Source: Alistipes sp. (GTDB taxonomy: Bacteria > Bacteroidota > Bacteroidia > Bacteroidales > Rikenellaceae). From it: a stretch of 64,000 bases of DNA. Below are positions 1 to 9,092 of the stretch, piece after piece. The translations under genes and the position numbers were made by a program. Below the pieces are notes generated by a model. It did not search any database. It saw nothing but the letters and a program-made list of their open reading frames with translations, and was not told the DNA's origin. The DNA lies in assembly GCA_017437045.1 (NCBI GenBank), contig JAFSBY010000043.1, positions 62,001 through 126,000 of the forward strand. Reading direction: 5' to 3'. Each line of letters starts with the position of its first letter. Within the stretch, counting starts at the first letter, position 1.

Positions 1-485
1 GATTTGGAACGTTGCTATTCTATCTCGGAGAGGGTGAAGCACAACCCGCCATGGGGCAAATCGACGAGCGTCCTCAAGAGCGTCTTCACGGATGGAAATT
101 TGCTTCGGCCGGTATTCGTCTGGTTGATGGTCAGATGCGCTTGAGCTCCTCGGGCGTTGCGCTTTCCAAAAAGGGTATTCGCTACGATGCGGACAAATAT
201 CCCTACATCGAAGTGACGATACCCCACATGCCCAAGCGACACAATCGTCGTTGGCTGCAGCTGGTGGTCAATATCATGAGTGCACCCGAATATTGGGTTT
301 TCGACGAGCGTAATGCTGAAAAGATCGACGCTCACACCTATCGTTTCCACATTGCCGGCAGTCGATCGACCAACGGTACTCTCTTCCCATTACGGATGAC
401 ATCTGTCACCCTGCAACTCGATTTTGGAGAAACGAATGGTGAGGGCGTTGCCTTGAAACAGATACGATCGGTTGCCAACAAGTAG
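1..485 (+). CDS. C-terminal part of an unrecognised protein (5' truncated by the window edge)
   Basis: The reading frame is open from the first complete codon at base 3 and there is no convincing start, so this is the 3' end of a gene that begins outside the window. The visible ~160 residues are rich in alternating hydrophobic and polar residues with Trp, Tyr and Arg (for example WLQLVVNIMSAPEYW), which fits a beta-sandwich module of the kind appended to secreted Bacteroidales glycan-binding proteins. I do not recognise the family. It converges on the minus-strand hydrolase that ends at 534, and its stop codon lies inside a perfect hairpin. Membership of the neighbouring PUL is possible but unproven. 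Confidence 0.6.
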   Translation, partial: FGTLLFYLGEGEAQPAMGQIDERPQERLHGWKFASAGIRLVDGQMRLSSSGVALSKKGIRYDADKYPYIEVTIPHMPKRHNRRWLQLVVNIMSAPEYWVFDERNAEKIDAHTYRFHIAGSRSTNGTLFPLRMTSVTLQLDFGETNGEGVALKQIRSVANK

Positions 486-495
486 CAACCGATCG
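465..495 (+). terminator. Hairpin at the 3' end of the partial gene
   Basis: An 11-bp perfect stem (cgatcggttgc at 465-475 with gcaaccgatcg at 485-495) encloses a 9-base loop and overlaps the stop codon at 483-485. No T-run follows, so it is a terminator-like or mRNA-stabilising hairpin rather than a textbook intrinsic terminator. It sits between two convergent genes. Confidence 0.45.
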
Positions 496-533
496 CTCTC
501 ACAACCAATTATTTCACCTATAAAAAAGATGCT

Positions 534-2132
534 TTAACGAATATAGAAGGTCTGGCGAACCGGTTCGGCCGTCGCCACCGCCTTCTCACCTGTACGTCCA
601 TATTGCCATGCTACCACCGTGACCCGTACAGGAAATTTCGTGCGCGGAGGCAGCTGTGTCAGATAGAGTTTGTCACCCTCGATGCGAGCGGGGCCACACT
701 CCACATAAAAGCCCACCGGAAGCCCCGAAGAGGCTGTTGCCTGCAACGACACACATCGCTTGCGCGGCGGGATGTCCTTCAAGGGGGCAAAATAGATCTG
801 TTGCCCAACGCCCTCCGTACGATGAATCGGCATCAAGATGCGGGCTTGTTGAACGGCCGGTTTGTACATATCGTCCCCGGCATGTTCAACGGCAAAATCC
901 AATTCCACCTGCTTCATATCCCATAACACCAACCGATTCCAGGCAATGCGCAGCCCTACCCCCTCGACCACCTCGGCCGGACCGGAGATCATCCGCAGAT
1001 AGGCCTTGCCGGTGCCACAACCAATCGTATCGCCTACGCTCTTTTGGGTCCACGCCGGCAGTCGATCGTGTCCCGCGGGAACTCGATCATACATCGTTGC
1101 CTCCAACGCAATGGTTACTCCATCTGCTTCGGTGCGGCATTGCGGATGCAATTGCATGTGCGTATTGCGTTGCGGCACCAACTCTCCCTGCTGACGCAGT
1201 GCGGCCAGCTGCGGCAGTTTATGACGCCAACGCGCACCATAGGCAAGGGTTGCCTCGGCCATCTCTTGATCGAAATACCAAAATGCCTGCGCACGATCGC
1301 CTTGATAGGCCGCTACCGGTGCGGCCTCCACCCTCGGCTCTTGATTGCGTCGCCAACGCTCGACGAGCCACCCTTGCTGCGTAGGATCCACATGCCCATA
1401 TTGCAGAGCCTTCCGGATATAGAGGGCTATGTATTGCGCCTTTTCGGGTGTGTAAGCAAAGTGACCCTCGGCCGGACAGGCTAACATCGAAAGCGGCAAC
1501 AACGGATGCTCCTGTCGCTCCTTAAGCCCACGCAACGCCCAACTTTCAGCCGATTCATACTCACCCATCGTCTCCAAGCAGGGAATACGATCTATTGTCC
1601 GATCGCCCCAACTATCATGGCAAAGCCACGTATCACGATGGTACGGCCATTGCCCACTCACCGAGATGCACGCCAACACGCGATCGGGCTTATAGGCGGC
1701 CAAATAGTAGGGCCAGCTGGCGGCCGCCGAATGGCCTATGGGGATCAACGGTGCCGTAGCAATCTCATCATATCCCGACACGGTTGCCAGATCCTGCAAC
1801 AAGGCATCGAGCGTCTCCCAGGCTCCATCTCGAAAATCAAAGCCATGGTTGAACGACGGATGAACCCAAATTTGAGCCACGCCCAGCTCCTCCATGCGTG
1901 CTCGGAAGTCTGCATCTTCGAGCAGTGCAATCTCCTCCATGTTATGTTGAGCCACCAACACCGCTTTTACCTGCTGGCAGGTCGGAGGAATCCACAAATA
2001 GGCCTGCGAAGAGAGGCTTTTAGGTTTTTGAGCCCAATTCCGTACCGGTACAGCCCATTGCCACACGCCATTTTGTGCCAACAACGGCGCGGCTGTTACA
2101 ATCAGCCACAACACAACCAACCATCGTTTCAT
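534..2132 (-). CDS. Secreted alpha/beta-hydrolase, PUL-associated
   Basis: The protein has about 532 residues from the ATG at 2132; a GTG three codons upstream is less likely. An N-terminal hydrophobic segment ending in LLAQ is a signal peptide. The nucleophile-elbow motif GHSAAAS (Ser near residue 135) lies in a typical alpha/beta-hydrolase N-terminal half, and His in the AEGHFAYTPEKA stretch is a plausible catalytic His. The C-terminal ~200 residues look like beta-rich accessory modules. The gene follows the GH97 gene by only about 15 bases on the same strand, so it is probably co-transcribed and acts in the periplasm or at the surface on the same glycan, perhaps as a carbohydrate esterase. 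The substrate is inference; no esterase family is assigned. Confidence 0.75.
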   Translation of the reverse strand: MKRWLVVLWLIVTAAPLLAQNGVWQWAVPVRNWAQKPKSLSSQAYLWIPPTCQQVKAVLVAQHNMEEIALLEDADFRARMEELGVAQIWVHPSFNHGFDFRDGAWETLDALLQDLATVSGYDEIATAPLIPIGHSAAASWPYYLAAYKPDRVLACISVSGQWPYHRDTWLCHDSWGDRTIDRIPCLETMGEYESAESWALRGLKERQEHPLLPLSMLACPAEGHFAYTPEKAQYIALYIRKALQYGHVDPTQQGWLVERWRRNQEPRVEAAPVAAYQGDRAQAFWYFDQEMAEATLAYGARWRHKLPQLAALRQQGELVPQRNTHMQLHPQCRTEADGVTIALEATMYDRVPAGHDRLPAWTQKSVGDTIGCGTGKAYLRMISGPAEVVEGVGLRIAWNRLVLWDMKQVELDFAVEHAGDDMYKPAVQQARILMPIHRTEGVGQQIYFAPLKDIPPRKRCVSLQATASSGLPVGFYVECGPARIEGDKLYLTQLPPRTKFPVRVTVVAWQYGRTGEKAVATAEPVRQTFYIR

Positions 2133-2156
2133 CGCTCTCACGCCTTTTATTTTCGA

Positions 2157-4097
2157 TTAGAGAATCTGTTTCTTGTAACGTTTCACGCTGCGATCTGCAG
2201 CTGTAGCCGGCACTAAACGCATAGCCGCACCGCCCGAGTTGCGCAGTTTGAACTGCAAGGCCATCGACCGATTGACCCGCAATCGCTCCACGCGTACCTT
2301 TGTGCGCGTCGGGAGCGTGTGATCTCCATCGGTATAGATCTCGGCCACATAATCACCCTCGGGCAGAAAATCGAGTGCTACGGAGAGCGTGCGACCCTCA
2401 TTACCGGTAATGGTACCGACAAACCACTCGTCACCGTGACGACGAGCGACAGAGATATATTGACCAACCTTTCCCTGCAAAATACGCGTGTCATCCCATA
2501 CGGTATAGACATCGTCGAAGAACTTCAACTCCGGCTCATCGCGCGAATCAGAGGGTTTGTCGTACCAGTACATGTATTGTAAGGGGCTGTAATAGACGGC
2601 AGCCAGAGCCAGCTGATGGGCAGGCGTCGTCTGAATGGTTCGTGAGCGAGGTACCCCATAATCGTCCGCCTGGGTATTCATGCGACCAAAATCTTGTCGG
2701 TAGTAACAAATCGTATAGTCGGCCGCTCCGGCTACATAGCGCGTGAAGGCTAACGTGACATTGTGTGTAGCATCGGGGAACTCCTCATTGCCGCGAATAC
2801 CCTCCTGGGTCATCAGGTTGGGATAGGTGCGACTAAAACCCGTCGGGCGATACTCGTCGTGGATATCAACCATCAGGCCGTATTGGGCACACTTCGCCAC
2901 CGCCTCGTGCATCCACTTGGTCCACACCTGCGAACCGACCTGCACGAACCCAAACTTAATGCCGGCAATTCCCCACGATTTATAGAGGGGTAAAATCTCA
3001 TCGAGCTGCTGTTGCAAGGCACGCTGATTGACATAGAGCAACACACCGATTCCCCGTTCACGCGCATAACGTACCACCTCCTGCAGATCGAGTGCGTCGA
3101 TCTTCGGGTTGCGACGCGGGTCGAGTGTTACGGTCGTAGCATCCGACGCTTTGTCGTACTCGAAGCCATACCAACCGGCATCGAAATGGATATACTGTAG
3201 GTTCCGTTTTACGGCAAAATCGACCAACGCCTTACCGCCTTCGGTGGTCAAAGTCACCTCGCGCATCACCTTGCCCGGCTTGATCCATGACGTATCGGCT
3301 ATCTTACACGGCTCATTCAGATTGAGCAGCAGATCGTTGTTTTGCAGAATATCTCCGGCTTGGTTACCGCACATCACCACTCGCCACGGCGTCTGATAAG
3401 GGGCTATCTCCTCTACGGGACCATACATGGCCGTATGGATCACATTGCGTTGCTCTCGAACGGCAAACTTCGTGCGCACATAGTCCACGACTTGCGCCTC
3501 GGCCAATGCGGCATACCGTCCATCGGAGAGCGCGAGCAACAAGGGGCGATCTGACTCCCCCGGCCAATTCTCCAGCGGCAGCAACGTATAGGGCGTTTGG
3601 GCGCGAGGTGTAAAATAGGCCATCGTCCCTTCCGGCATGGTGAATTGGGTATACTCGTCCGTAATCTTCAGATATTGCCCACCCGGAAACCGATAACGGA
3701 AGGCGACACCCTCGTTATAGGCTCGCAGTTCAAGCAACAAGCGATTCTTGGGGTTGGCTGCAGGCAACAACTCCACCGTGCAACCCTGGTAGTGATCCCG
3801 CACACAGTTGCGCTCACCATACACCGGATGCCATACCGTATCTTGCACCATGCGGCTCACCTCCCCCATCTGCAAACCATCATACCACACAAAGCCGGCG
3901 GCTATACCCAGGCGCGAGGGTTCGATGATCGGTTTTTGCTCCCAAGAAAGCGTATAGACTAACTGCCCATTCCGATCGTTCAATGTAAGGTGATAACGTC
4001 CATCGGGCGAGCTCACAACCACCTCCTTGGCCGTAAGAGGCAACATCATGCAAGCGAGTGTCAAGCAAGCGAGTAATCGTTTTATCATTTTTTTCAT
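2157..4097 (-). CDS. GH97 family glycoside hydrolase (SusB-like alpha-glycosidase)
   Basis: This 646-residue secreted protein has the full GH97 layout: signal peptide, N-terminal beta-supersandwich beginning with the SPDGRYHLTLN stretch, central (beta/alpha)8 barrel, and a C-terminal beta domain. Barrel motifs include HFDAGWYG, GIKFGFVQ, HDEYRPTG and QEGIRGNEEFP. GH97 contains inverting alpha-glucosidases (SusB) and retaining alpha-galactosidases; the retaining type carries an Asp nucleophile where this protein has Gly383 in GIKFGF, so I infer an inverting, SusB-like mechanism. It lies just downstream of the hybrid regulator and 15 bases upstream of the alpha/beta-hydrolase. A second GH97 gene is at 19158. 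The exact linkage cannot be read from sequence alone. Confidence 0.92.
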   Translation of the reverse strand: MKKMIKRLLACLTLACMMLPLTAKEVVVSSPDGRYHLTLNDRNGQLVYTLSWEQKPIIEPSRLGIAAGFVWYDGLQMGEVSRMVQDTVWHPVYGERNCVRDHYQGCTVELLPAANPKNRLLLELRAYNEGVAFRYRFPGGQYLKITDEYTQFTMPEGTMAYFTPRAQTPYTLLPLENWPGESDRPLLLALSDGRYAALAEAQVVDYVRTKFAVREQRNVIHTAMYGPVEEIAPYQTPWRVVMCGNQAGDILQNNDLLLNLNEPCKIADTSWIKPGKVMREVTLTTEGGKALVDFAVKRNLQYIHFDAGWYGFEYDKASDATTVTLDPRRNPKIDALDLQEVVRYARERGIGVLLYVNQRALQQQLDEILPLYKSWGIAGIKFGFVQVGSQVWTKWMHEAVAKCAQYGLMVDIHDEYRPTGFSRTYPNLMTQEGIRGNEEFPDATHNVTLAFTRYVAGAADYTICYYRQDFGRMNTQADDYGVPRSRTIQTTPAHQLALAAVYYSPLQYMYWYDKPSDSRDEPELKFFDDVYTVWDDTRILQGKVGQYISVARRHGDEWFVGTITGNEGRTLSVALDFLPEGDYVAEIYTDGDHTLPTRTKVRVERLRVNRSMALQFKLRNSGGAAMRLVPATAADRSVKRYKKQIL

Positions 4098-4132
4098 TGT
4101 CTTGTTTTACGTTCTTTGCCTTTTAATACGAA

Positions 4133-4165
4133 TTGAGGGGCCGATCTACTCAATCGGCCCCTCAA
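4133..4165. terminator. 13-bp perfect hairpin between the regulator and GH97 genes
   Basis: Arms ttgaggggccgat (4133-4145) and atcggcccctcaa (4153-4165) form a GC-rich stem with a 7-base loop. It sits immediately after the stop codon of the hybrid regulator on the minus strand. The run of A residues lies on the plus-strand 3' side, which is a T-run 5' of the hairpin on the minus strand, so it lacks a canonical U-tail in the direction of transcription. It may uncouple the regulator from the enzymes downstream. Confidence 0.5.
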
Positions 4166-4178
4166 AAAAAATACAATC

Positions 4179-7100
4179 CTATGCTTTTTGTTCTCGTCCC
4201 CGATATTGCGACGGAGTGCAACCAAACATTTCACGGAAATAGCGGGTGAAGTATTTGGGCGTATTGAATCCTACCCGATCCGAGACCTCCGAGACGGTCA
4301 GTTTCGGATCATCGCGCAGAATCTGCGCCGCACGCTTTAGGCGAATCGTACGAATAAATTCCGAAGGCGGCATCCCCACCAACGACTGCAATTTGCGGTA
4401 CAGATTCATGCGATGCATGCCAACATCCGACGAAAGCAACTCGACCGAATACTCCGGATTGTCCATGTTGCGCTCGATACTCTCCATGATGCGCTGCATC
4501 AGTTTCTCGTCGAGCGTCGTAACGATCAGATGGGTCGGAGCCATGTCGGCATCCTGCGAGAAGTTTGAGATTCGACGTTGTCGTTCGTCAATCAGATTGC
4601 GAATACGCGCCTCTAAAAGGCCCATTTTGAAGGGTTTCGTGACATAGGCATCTGCACCCGTCTCATAACCCTCCAGACGCACATCGTCTGACGTACGCGC
4701 CGAAAGCAGAATCACCGGAATGTGTGAGGTCTCGATGTTGCTCTTCAGGCGACGGGTTACCTCAAAACCGTCAATCTCGGGCATCATCACATCGCAGACC
4801 AACACACTCGGCTCGGCCGTGAGAATCGTGCGCAGGCACTCTTCGCCGTTTGACGCCACGACCACACGATAATTCCGCGAAAGTTCGGCGGCCAAATAGG
4901 CGCGGAAGTCATCATTATCATCGACCACCATCACCGTAGGCAGGGTGGATTGCGGCGTTTCGGTTGCCGGTTGCACAGCCACCTCCTCGGCGGGCGGTTC
5001 AGACAACTGCTCTTCGGACGGTTTGGCCTCCAAATTCATGGGCAGTCGTACCTCAAAGGTCGTCCCTTCGCCCTCCGTTGAGCGAACGATCACCTCACCG
5101 TCGTGCATCTCGACATATTGTTTCACCAGATTCAACCCAATACCCGATCCGGCATTACCACTGTTGCCGATCGACTTCTCACTCTGATAGAAACGGTCGA
5201 AGATATGGGGCAGATCGCGAGCCGGAATGCCACTTCCCGTATCCGAAATCTCCAAAACAGCCCAATCGCGCTCCTGCTCTGTCCGCTGCGAAAGGTGTAC
5301 ACTGATCACGCCATCCGAGCCGGTAAATTTCAGCGCATTGGAGAGAATATTATTCACCACACGGCTCATTTTCGTACGGTCAAAGACCAATACCGGCCGC
5401 CACATATCGTGCTCAAAGTGCAGACTGATACTGCGATTTTGTGTCGCTTCGCGGAAGGGCAGCAACAGATTCTCTACAAACTCCACCAAATTGCCTTGCA
5501 CCAAATGGAGTCGCTCACCGCCCATCTCCAACTTTCTAAAATCGAGCAGATGGTTCACCAACGACAACAGTTGGGTCGTATTCTGGTGCATCGTGTTGAG
5601 TTTGACGATATAGGGCGTATCGGCCAAATCACGACGAAGGCTCTCCAACGGCAGCAAGATCAGGGAAAGCGGTGTACGCAATTCGTGCGAGATATTGGTG
5701 TAAAAACGCAACTTCATCTGGTCGAGATGTTCACGCTGACGTTGTTTCTCGAGCAACTGACGATACTTAAACCGACGTTGGGCGCGTTTCGAGAGATAGA
5801 GAATGCCCACCACAATGACCGATAGCAGGACTGCAGCATAGAAGATCAATGCCCCCATACTTCGCCAGAGGGGCGGATGGATCGTGAAGCTAAACTCAGC
5901 CGGCCGCGAACTCCAATCAATATCGTTGTCGGCAGCCATCACCCGGAAGGTGTAACTACCCGGCTCCAAATAGGTGTAGGTAGCCTTTCCCAAGCGGCTC
6001 GAATGAATCTCCCGCCACTCGGTGTCGAAGTTCTCCAGCTTATAACGATAGGTCGTGTGAGCCGGATTCGCATAGTTCAAGTTCGAGAACTCGAAGCTCA
6101 CGAACGACTCATCATGTTTCAGATCCACATGCCCCACTTGCGACAATTCTGCCGGCAATAACACGCGTCCGGCATAGGGATCGCCCACCTCAATACGTGT
6201 TCCTCCGATCAGGAAGGACGAGATGCGAGGCTGCACGTCGTAATGGTCTTGATACATCCTCGAGGGTACAATCTCGCTAATGCCATGTGCACCACCAAAA
6301 TAGATGGTACCGTTCGAGTGTGCCAACACCGAACGTTGGAAGAAAGCACCGGCCGTCACCCCATCCGAAGGGCCATAGATGGAGACCGAGAAGTTCAACA
6401 CGCCATCCTTCTCGGTGGTCTTCACACGCAACAAATGGCTAAACGTAGCCGCCCACACATCGCCCAGATGATCCAATGCCAAACTCATCACATGTCCGGT
6501 CGGGAAACCATCGTCGGCCCCAACTCGCACCGGTGTTTCGCGACGCTCATCAAAGACGATCAACCCCTCCGAGGTGGCAATCCACAGACGGTTTTTCCCA
6601 TCGACCAACGCTTGATTACTCAACAAAGCCTTTCCCGGCATTGCATACTGCATATAGAGCGAATCGCGCCGCACATCATATCCAAAGTTACCACGATCAC
6701 CCGCGAAGTTGAGCACGCCGTCCGGCAACGGACAAATATCTCGAATGGTCATAAAATGACTCAATTCGGGGTATTGCTCACTGAGCAGCGTAATCTTACC
6801 ACTCTTTGTGTCAAAACGCCCAACGCCACCATAGACCGAGATCCAAAAATCGCCCTGCGGATCCTCGTAGATTGCGCGCACGCAATTATAATTGGGTGTA
6901 GCATCATGATAGGAGATCTCCACCGATGAGTTTTCAGGATAATGATAATGACGAATCTTGCCTCGATCAATACAATAGACGCCGTTGTAGAAGGTTCCCA
7001 ACCAGATTCGATCCTTCGTATCGCGATACAGGCTGATACACAACTCCTCCCGCAGCGAGGCGTACGGGAGCGTCATGGCCTCGGTCTTTGGATCATAGCG

Positions 7101-8240
7101 CAACAAACCGTGGATCGTACCCACCAAGATCGTTCCATCTCGATCCTCGACCATACACTTCACACTTTCATCGGGCATCACACCTGCTTTGAGCGATAGG
7201 CCATTGATCGTCCGCAGATGGACAATATCTTTGTGATAATAGAGCAACCCTTCCGAGAGCGTTGCCACCCATACGCCCCCGCGCTTATCGACATAGATCT
7301 TCGAGATGTCGGTATGGTGATAGATCCGCTTGCCATTGGTCTGCTCCAGATAGGGCAACTGTTCGACCTGCAACGATAGCCCATCGACCATGCGCACGCC
7401 CGAACGGGCCGAGCCTACCCACAGCCGATCATCCGCATCGAGTGCAATCGTCGTTAAGAGGTCTCGCTCGCCCAACTTTACGCCCCCGATCCGCTTCAAT
7501 CGTTGTTGTTCCACCTCGTAATAGAACAATTCGCGGTCAAACATGATCCACAGATCGCCCTTCGTCGTGATGGTCATATCCATACGACTCGACTCGGTCA
7601 CCGGCATATCACCGATACGATGCACTGCCGAGCGGAACGTCCCGATAGCCATATCGTAGCACACCAGCATTCCGTTGCGCGAAAGCATCCAAATGCGATC
7701 TCCGTGTTGCGCAAAGAGTAAGGGTAACTCCATGCCCGACAAGAGGTGAATCTCCTTCGAAGTGCCTTGTCGGTGATCACAACGATACAGCCGATGATCG
7801 ACCGTCACGACCCAATAATCACCTCGAGCATCAATGAAGATGCCTGCCACATTCTCCTCTATTCCAAATCGTTTCAAGCGTGGATTTACATCGTAATCAA
7901 ACTGACGCCGACTGAGATCAAAGGTCCAGACATGATCACGGCTCGTACACCACAGCAGCTGCTCGCTGGCATCGTAATAGAGGTTGCTCAAGCCGCTGTA
8001 TTCGTTATAGGGAATCACGTTCGGATCGTAGCGATAACTCTGACACGAGGCTCCGTCATACAGATTCAGCATCGACGAGGTCTGGATAGCCATCAGCCCA
8101 TCGGGGAGCATGATCATGTTACGCACATTATTGTCAGGCAGACCGTCGTTCGTATCGAGCATGCGGAACAGATAATCCGATGAGGCATTCGCCCAAACAG
8201 GAGCGATCAACAAAAGAAAAAAGAGAAGGATTTTGCGCAT
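4179..8240 (-). CDS. Hybrid two-component system regulator (HTCS) of the PUL
   Basis: A single ~1353-residue chain combines sensor, kinase and transcription factor. Order: signal peptide; a long periplasmic region of two-component beta-propeller (Reg_prop) repeats with many WxGT/WIAT/WVAT-type blades to about residue 710; a Y_Y_Y domain; a transmembrane segment near 795-816; HisKA with ISHELRTP (His about 852); HATPase with NILSNALKFTG, DTGSGI and GSGIGL; a receiver with CDVMMPEIDG (Asp about 1150); and a C-terminal AraC-type HTH (about 1248-1353). Family members bind a PUL-specific oligosaccharide in the periplasm and activate susC/susD-type operons. The ATG at 8240 is preferred over the TTG at 8249. 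All phosphotransfer residues appear intact. Confidence 0.96.
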   Translation of the reverse strand: MRKILLFFLLLIAPVWANASSDYLFRMLDTNDGLPDNNVRNMIMLPDGLMAIQTSSMLNLYDGASCQSYRYDPNVIPYNEYSGLSNLYYDASEQLLWCTSRDHVWTFDLSRRQFDYDVNPRLKRFGIEENVAGIFIDARGDYWVVTVDHRLYRCDHRQGTSKEIHLLSGMELPLLFAQHGDRIWMLSRNGMLVCYDMAIGTFRSAVHRIGDMPVTESSRMDMTITTKGDLWIMFDRELFYYEVEQQRLKRIGGVKLGERDLLTTIALDADDRLWVGSARSGVRMVDGLSLQVEQLPYLEQTNGKRIYHHTDISKIYVDKRGGVWVATLSEGLLYYHKDIVHLRTINGLSLKAGVMPDESVKCMVEDRDGTILVGTIHGLLRYDPKTEAMTLPYASLREELCISLYRDTKDRIWLGTFYNGVYCIDRGKIRHYHYPENSSVEISYHDATPNYNCVRAIYEDPQGDFWISVYGGVGRFDTKSGKITLLSEQYPELSHFMTIRDICPLPDGVLNFAGDRGNFGYDVRRDSLYMQYAMPGKALLSNQALVDGKNRLWIATSEGLIVFDERRETPVRVGADDGFPTGHVMSLALDHLGDVWAATFSHLLRVKTTEKDGVLNFSVSIYGPSDGVTAGAFFQRSVLAHSNGTIYFGGAHGISEIVPSRMYQDHYDVQPRISSFLIGGTRIEVGDPYAGRVLLPAELSQVGHVDLKHDESFVSFEFSNLNYANPAHTTYRYKLENFDTEWREIHSSRLGKATYTYLEPGSYTFRVMAADNDIDWSSRPAEFSFTIHPPLWRSMGALIFYAAVLLSVIVVGILYLSKRAQRRFKYRQLLEKQRQREHLDQMKLRFYTNISHELRTPLSLILLPLESLRRDLADTPYIVKLNTMHQNTTQLLSLVNHLLDFRKLEMGGERLHLVQGNLVEFVENLLLPFREATQNRSISLHFEHDMWRPVLVFDRTKMSRVVNNILSNALKFTGSDGVISVHLSQRTEQERDWAVLEISDTGSGIPARDLPHIFDRFYQSEKSIGNSGNAGSGIGLNLVKQYVEMHDGEVIVRSTEGEGTTFEVRLPMNLEAKPSEEQLSEPPAEEVAVQPATETPQSTLPTVMVVDDNDDFRAYLAAELSRNYRVVVASNGEECLRTILTAEPSVLVCDVMMPEIDGFEVTRRLKSNIETSHIPVILLSARTSDDVRLEGYETGADAYVTKPFKMGLLEARIRNLIDERQRRISNFSQDADMAPTHLIVTTLDEKLMQRIMESIERNMDNPEYSVELLSSDVGMHRMNLYRKLQSLVGMPPSEFIRTIRLKRAAQILRDDPKLTVSEVSDRVGFNTPKYFTRYFREMFGCTPSQYRGREQKA

Positions 8241-8260
8241 ATCCAACAATTCAGTTTATG

Positions 8261-8268
8261 CAAATATA
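8261..8268 (-). promoter_or_regulatory. -7 promoter box for the HTCS gene
   Basis: On the minus strand the bases read TATATTTG, an exact match to the Bacteroidales -7 consensus TAnnTTTG, about 20 bases upstream of the regulator start codon. No clear TTTG -33 box is visible at the usual spacing. Confidence 0.5.
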
Positions 8269-8504
8269 CCGATTTTCAACTAAAACTACACCCTGTTTCG
8301 TTCCTCTTTTTCTCACTTTTAGAGTCATTTTTCGCCCAAAGGGTCATTTTGTAACAAAACATACTACATATAATCGCCCGCGTATAGGGGCTAAAAACAA
8401 TGGTTTGTGCCATTTGGGGTGCGATTCGTTACAAAAAAGCCGTCATTTTTGGATAATATTAAGCATTTTTGCATAACCAAAAACAACCCGAAACTTTTAA
8501 CTCG

Positions 8505-9035
8505 ATGAACTCACTACAAACTCCCCGAAGCCACATCCGCCAAGATGCGCTCATCACGGCCGCTTACAACGAGCGACGTGGACAGATCGAGGGTTATATC
8601 CTGAAACGCATCGGATGCAAAGCAATTGCGGAAGATCTGACGCATGAGGTTTTTCTGCGTCTGCTCGAGCAGACTACCCTGCTGACCTCACAGACCTTGG
8701 TTGCGCTCATCTACACCATAGCTCGCAATTTGGTGATCGACCACATGCGGCGTCACGCTTGCAGCCGCCGAGCCAAAGCCTATTTTGCCGAACATGCGCC
8801 CCGCTCGACCTACAACACCGAGCAGATGGTCCATTGCAACGAACTCGAGGCAATCGAGCAGCGCAGCCTGGCACGCATGTCACCCCGCAAGGCGGAAGTG
8901 TACCTTTTATATATACACGAGAATCGCACCCTCGAAGAGATCTCGACCCAATTGGGATTGAGTCGGCGCACAGTCGAGAATCACATCTTTGCAGCCCGCA
9001 TTGATGTGCGCGAAGCGATGCGTTATGCTCTGTAG
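8505..9035 (+). CDS. ECF-type RNA polymerase sigma factor
   Basis: The 176-residue protein has region 2 (AEDLTHEVFLRLLEQ, then IYTIARNLVIDHMRR) and region 4 (SPRKAEVYLLY, LEEISTQLGLSRRTVENHI), the two-domain layout of ECF sigma-70 factors. The ATG at 8505 is preferred to an in-frame TTG at 8469. It lies 57 bases upstream of susC on the same strand, but no FecR-like anti-sigma gene follows and the SusC lacks an N-terminal signalling (STN) domain. The usual trans-envelope sigma/anti-sigma switch is therefore incomplete here. It may be activated transcriptionally or controlled by the HTCS; this is inference. Confidence 0.88.
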   Translation: MNSLQTPRSHIRQDALITAAYNERRGQIEGYILKRIGCKAIAEDLTHEVFLRLLEQTTLLTSQTLVALIYTIARNLVIDHMRRHACSRRAKAYFAEHAPRSTYNTEQMVHCNELEAIEQRSLARMSPRKAEVYLLYIHENRTLEEISTQLGLSRRTVENHIFAARIDVREAMRYAL

Positions 9036-9092
9036 TGACACGAAGAAACAACTACATACTTAATTTATTTTATTAACCTAAAAATCAACCTT

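Noticed and set aside
656..1384. 242-codon plus-strand frame opposite the alpha/beta-hydrolase
   Set aside because: The hydrolase frame has a signal peptide and a GHSAAAS elbow. The plus frame is Arg/Pro/His-rich with no domain.
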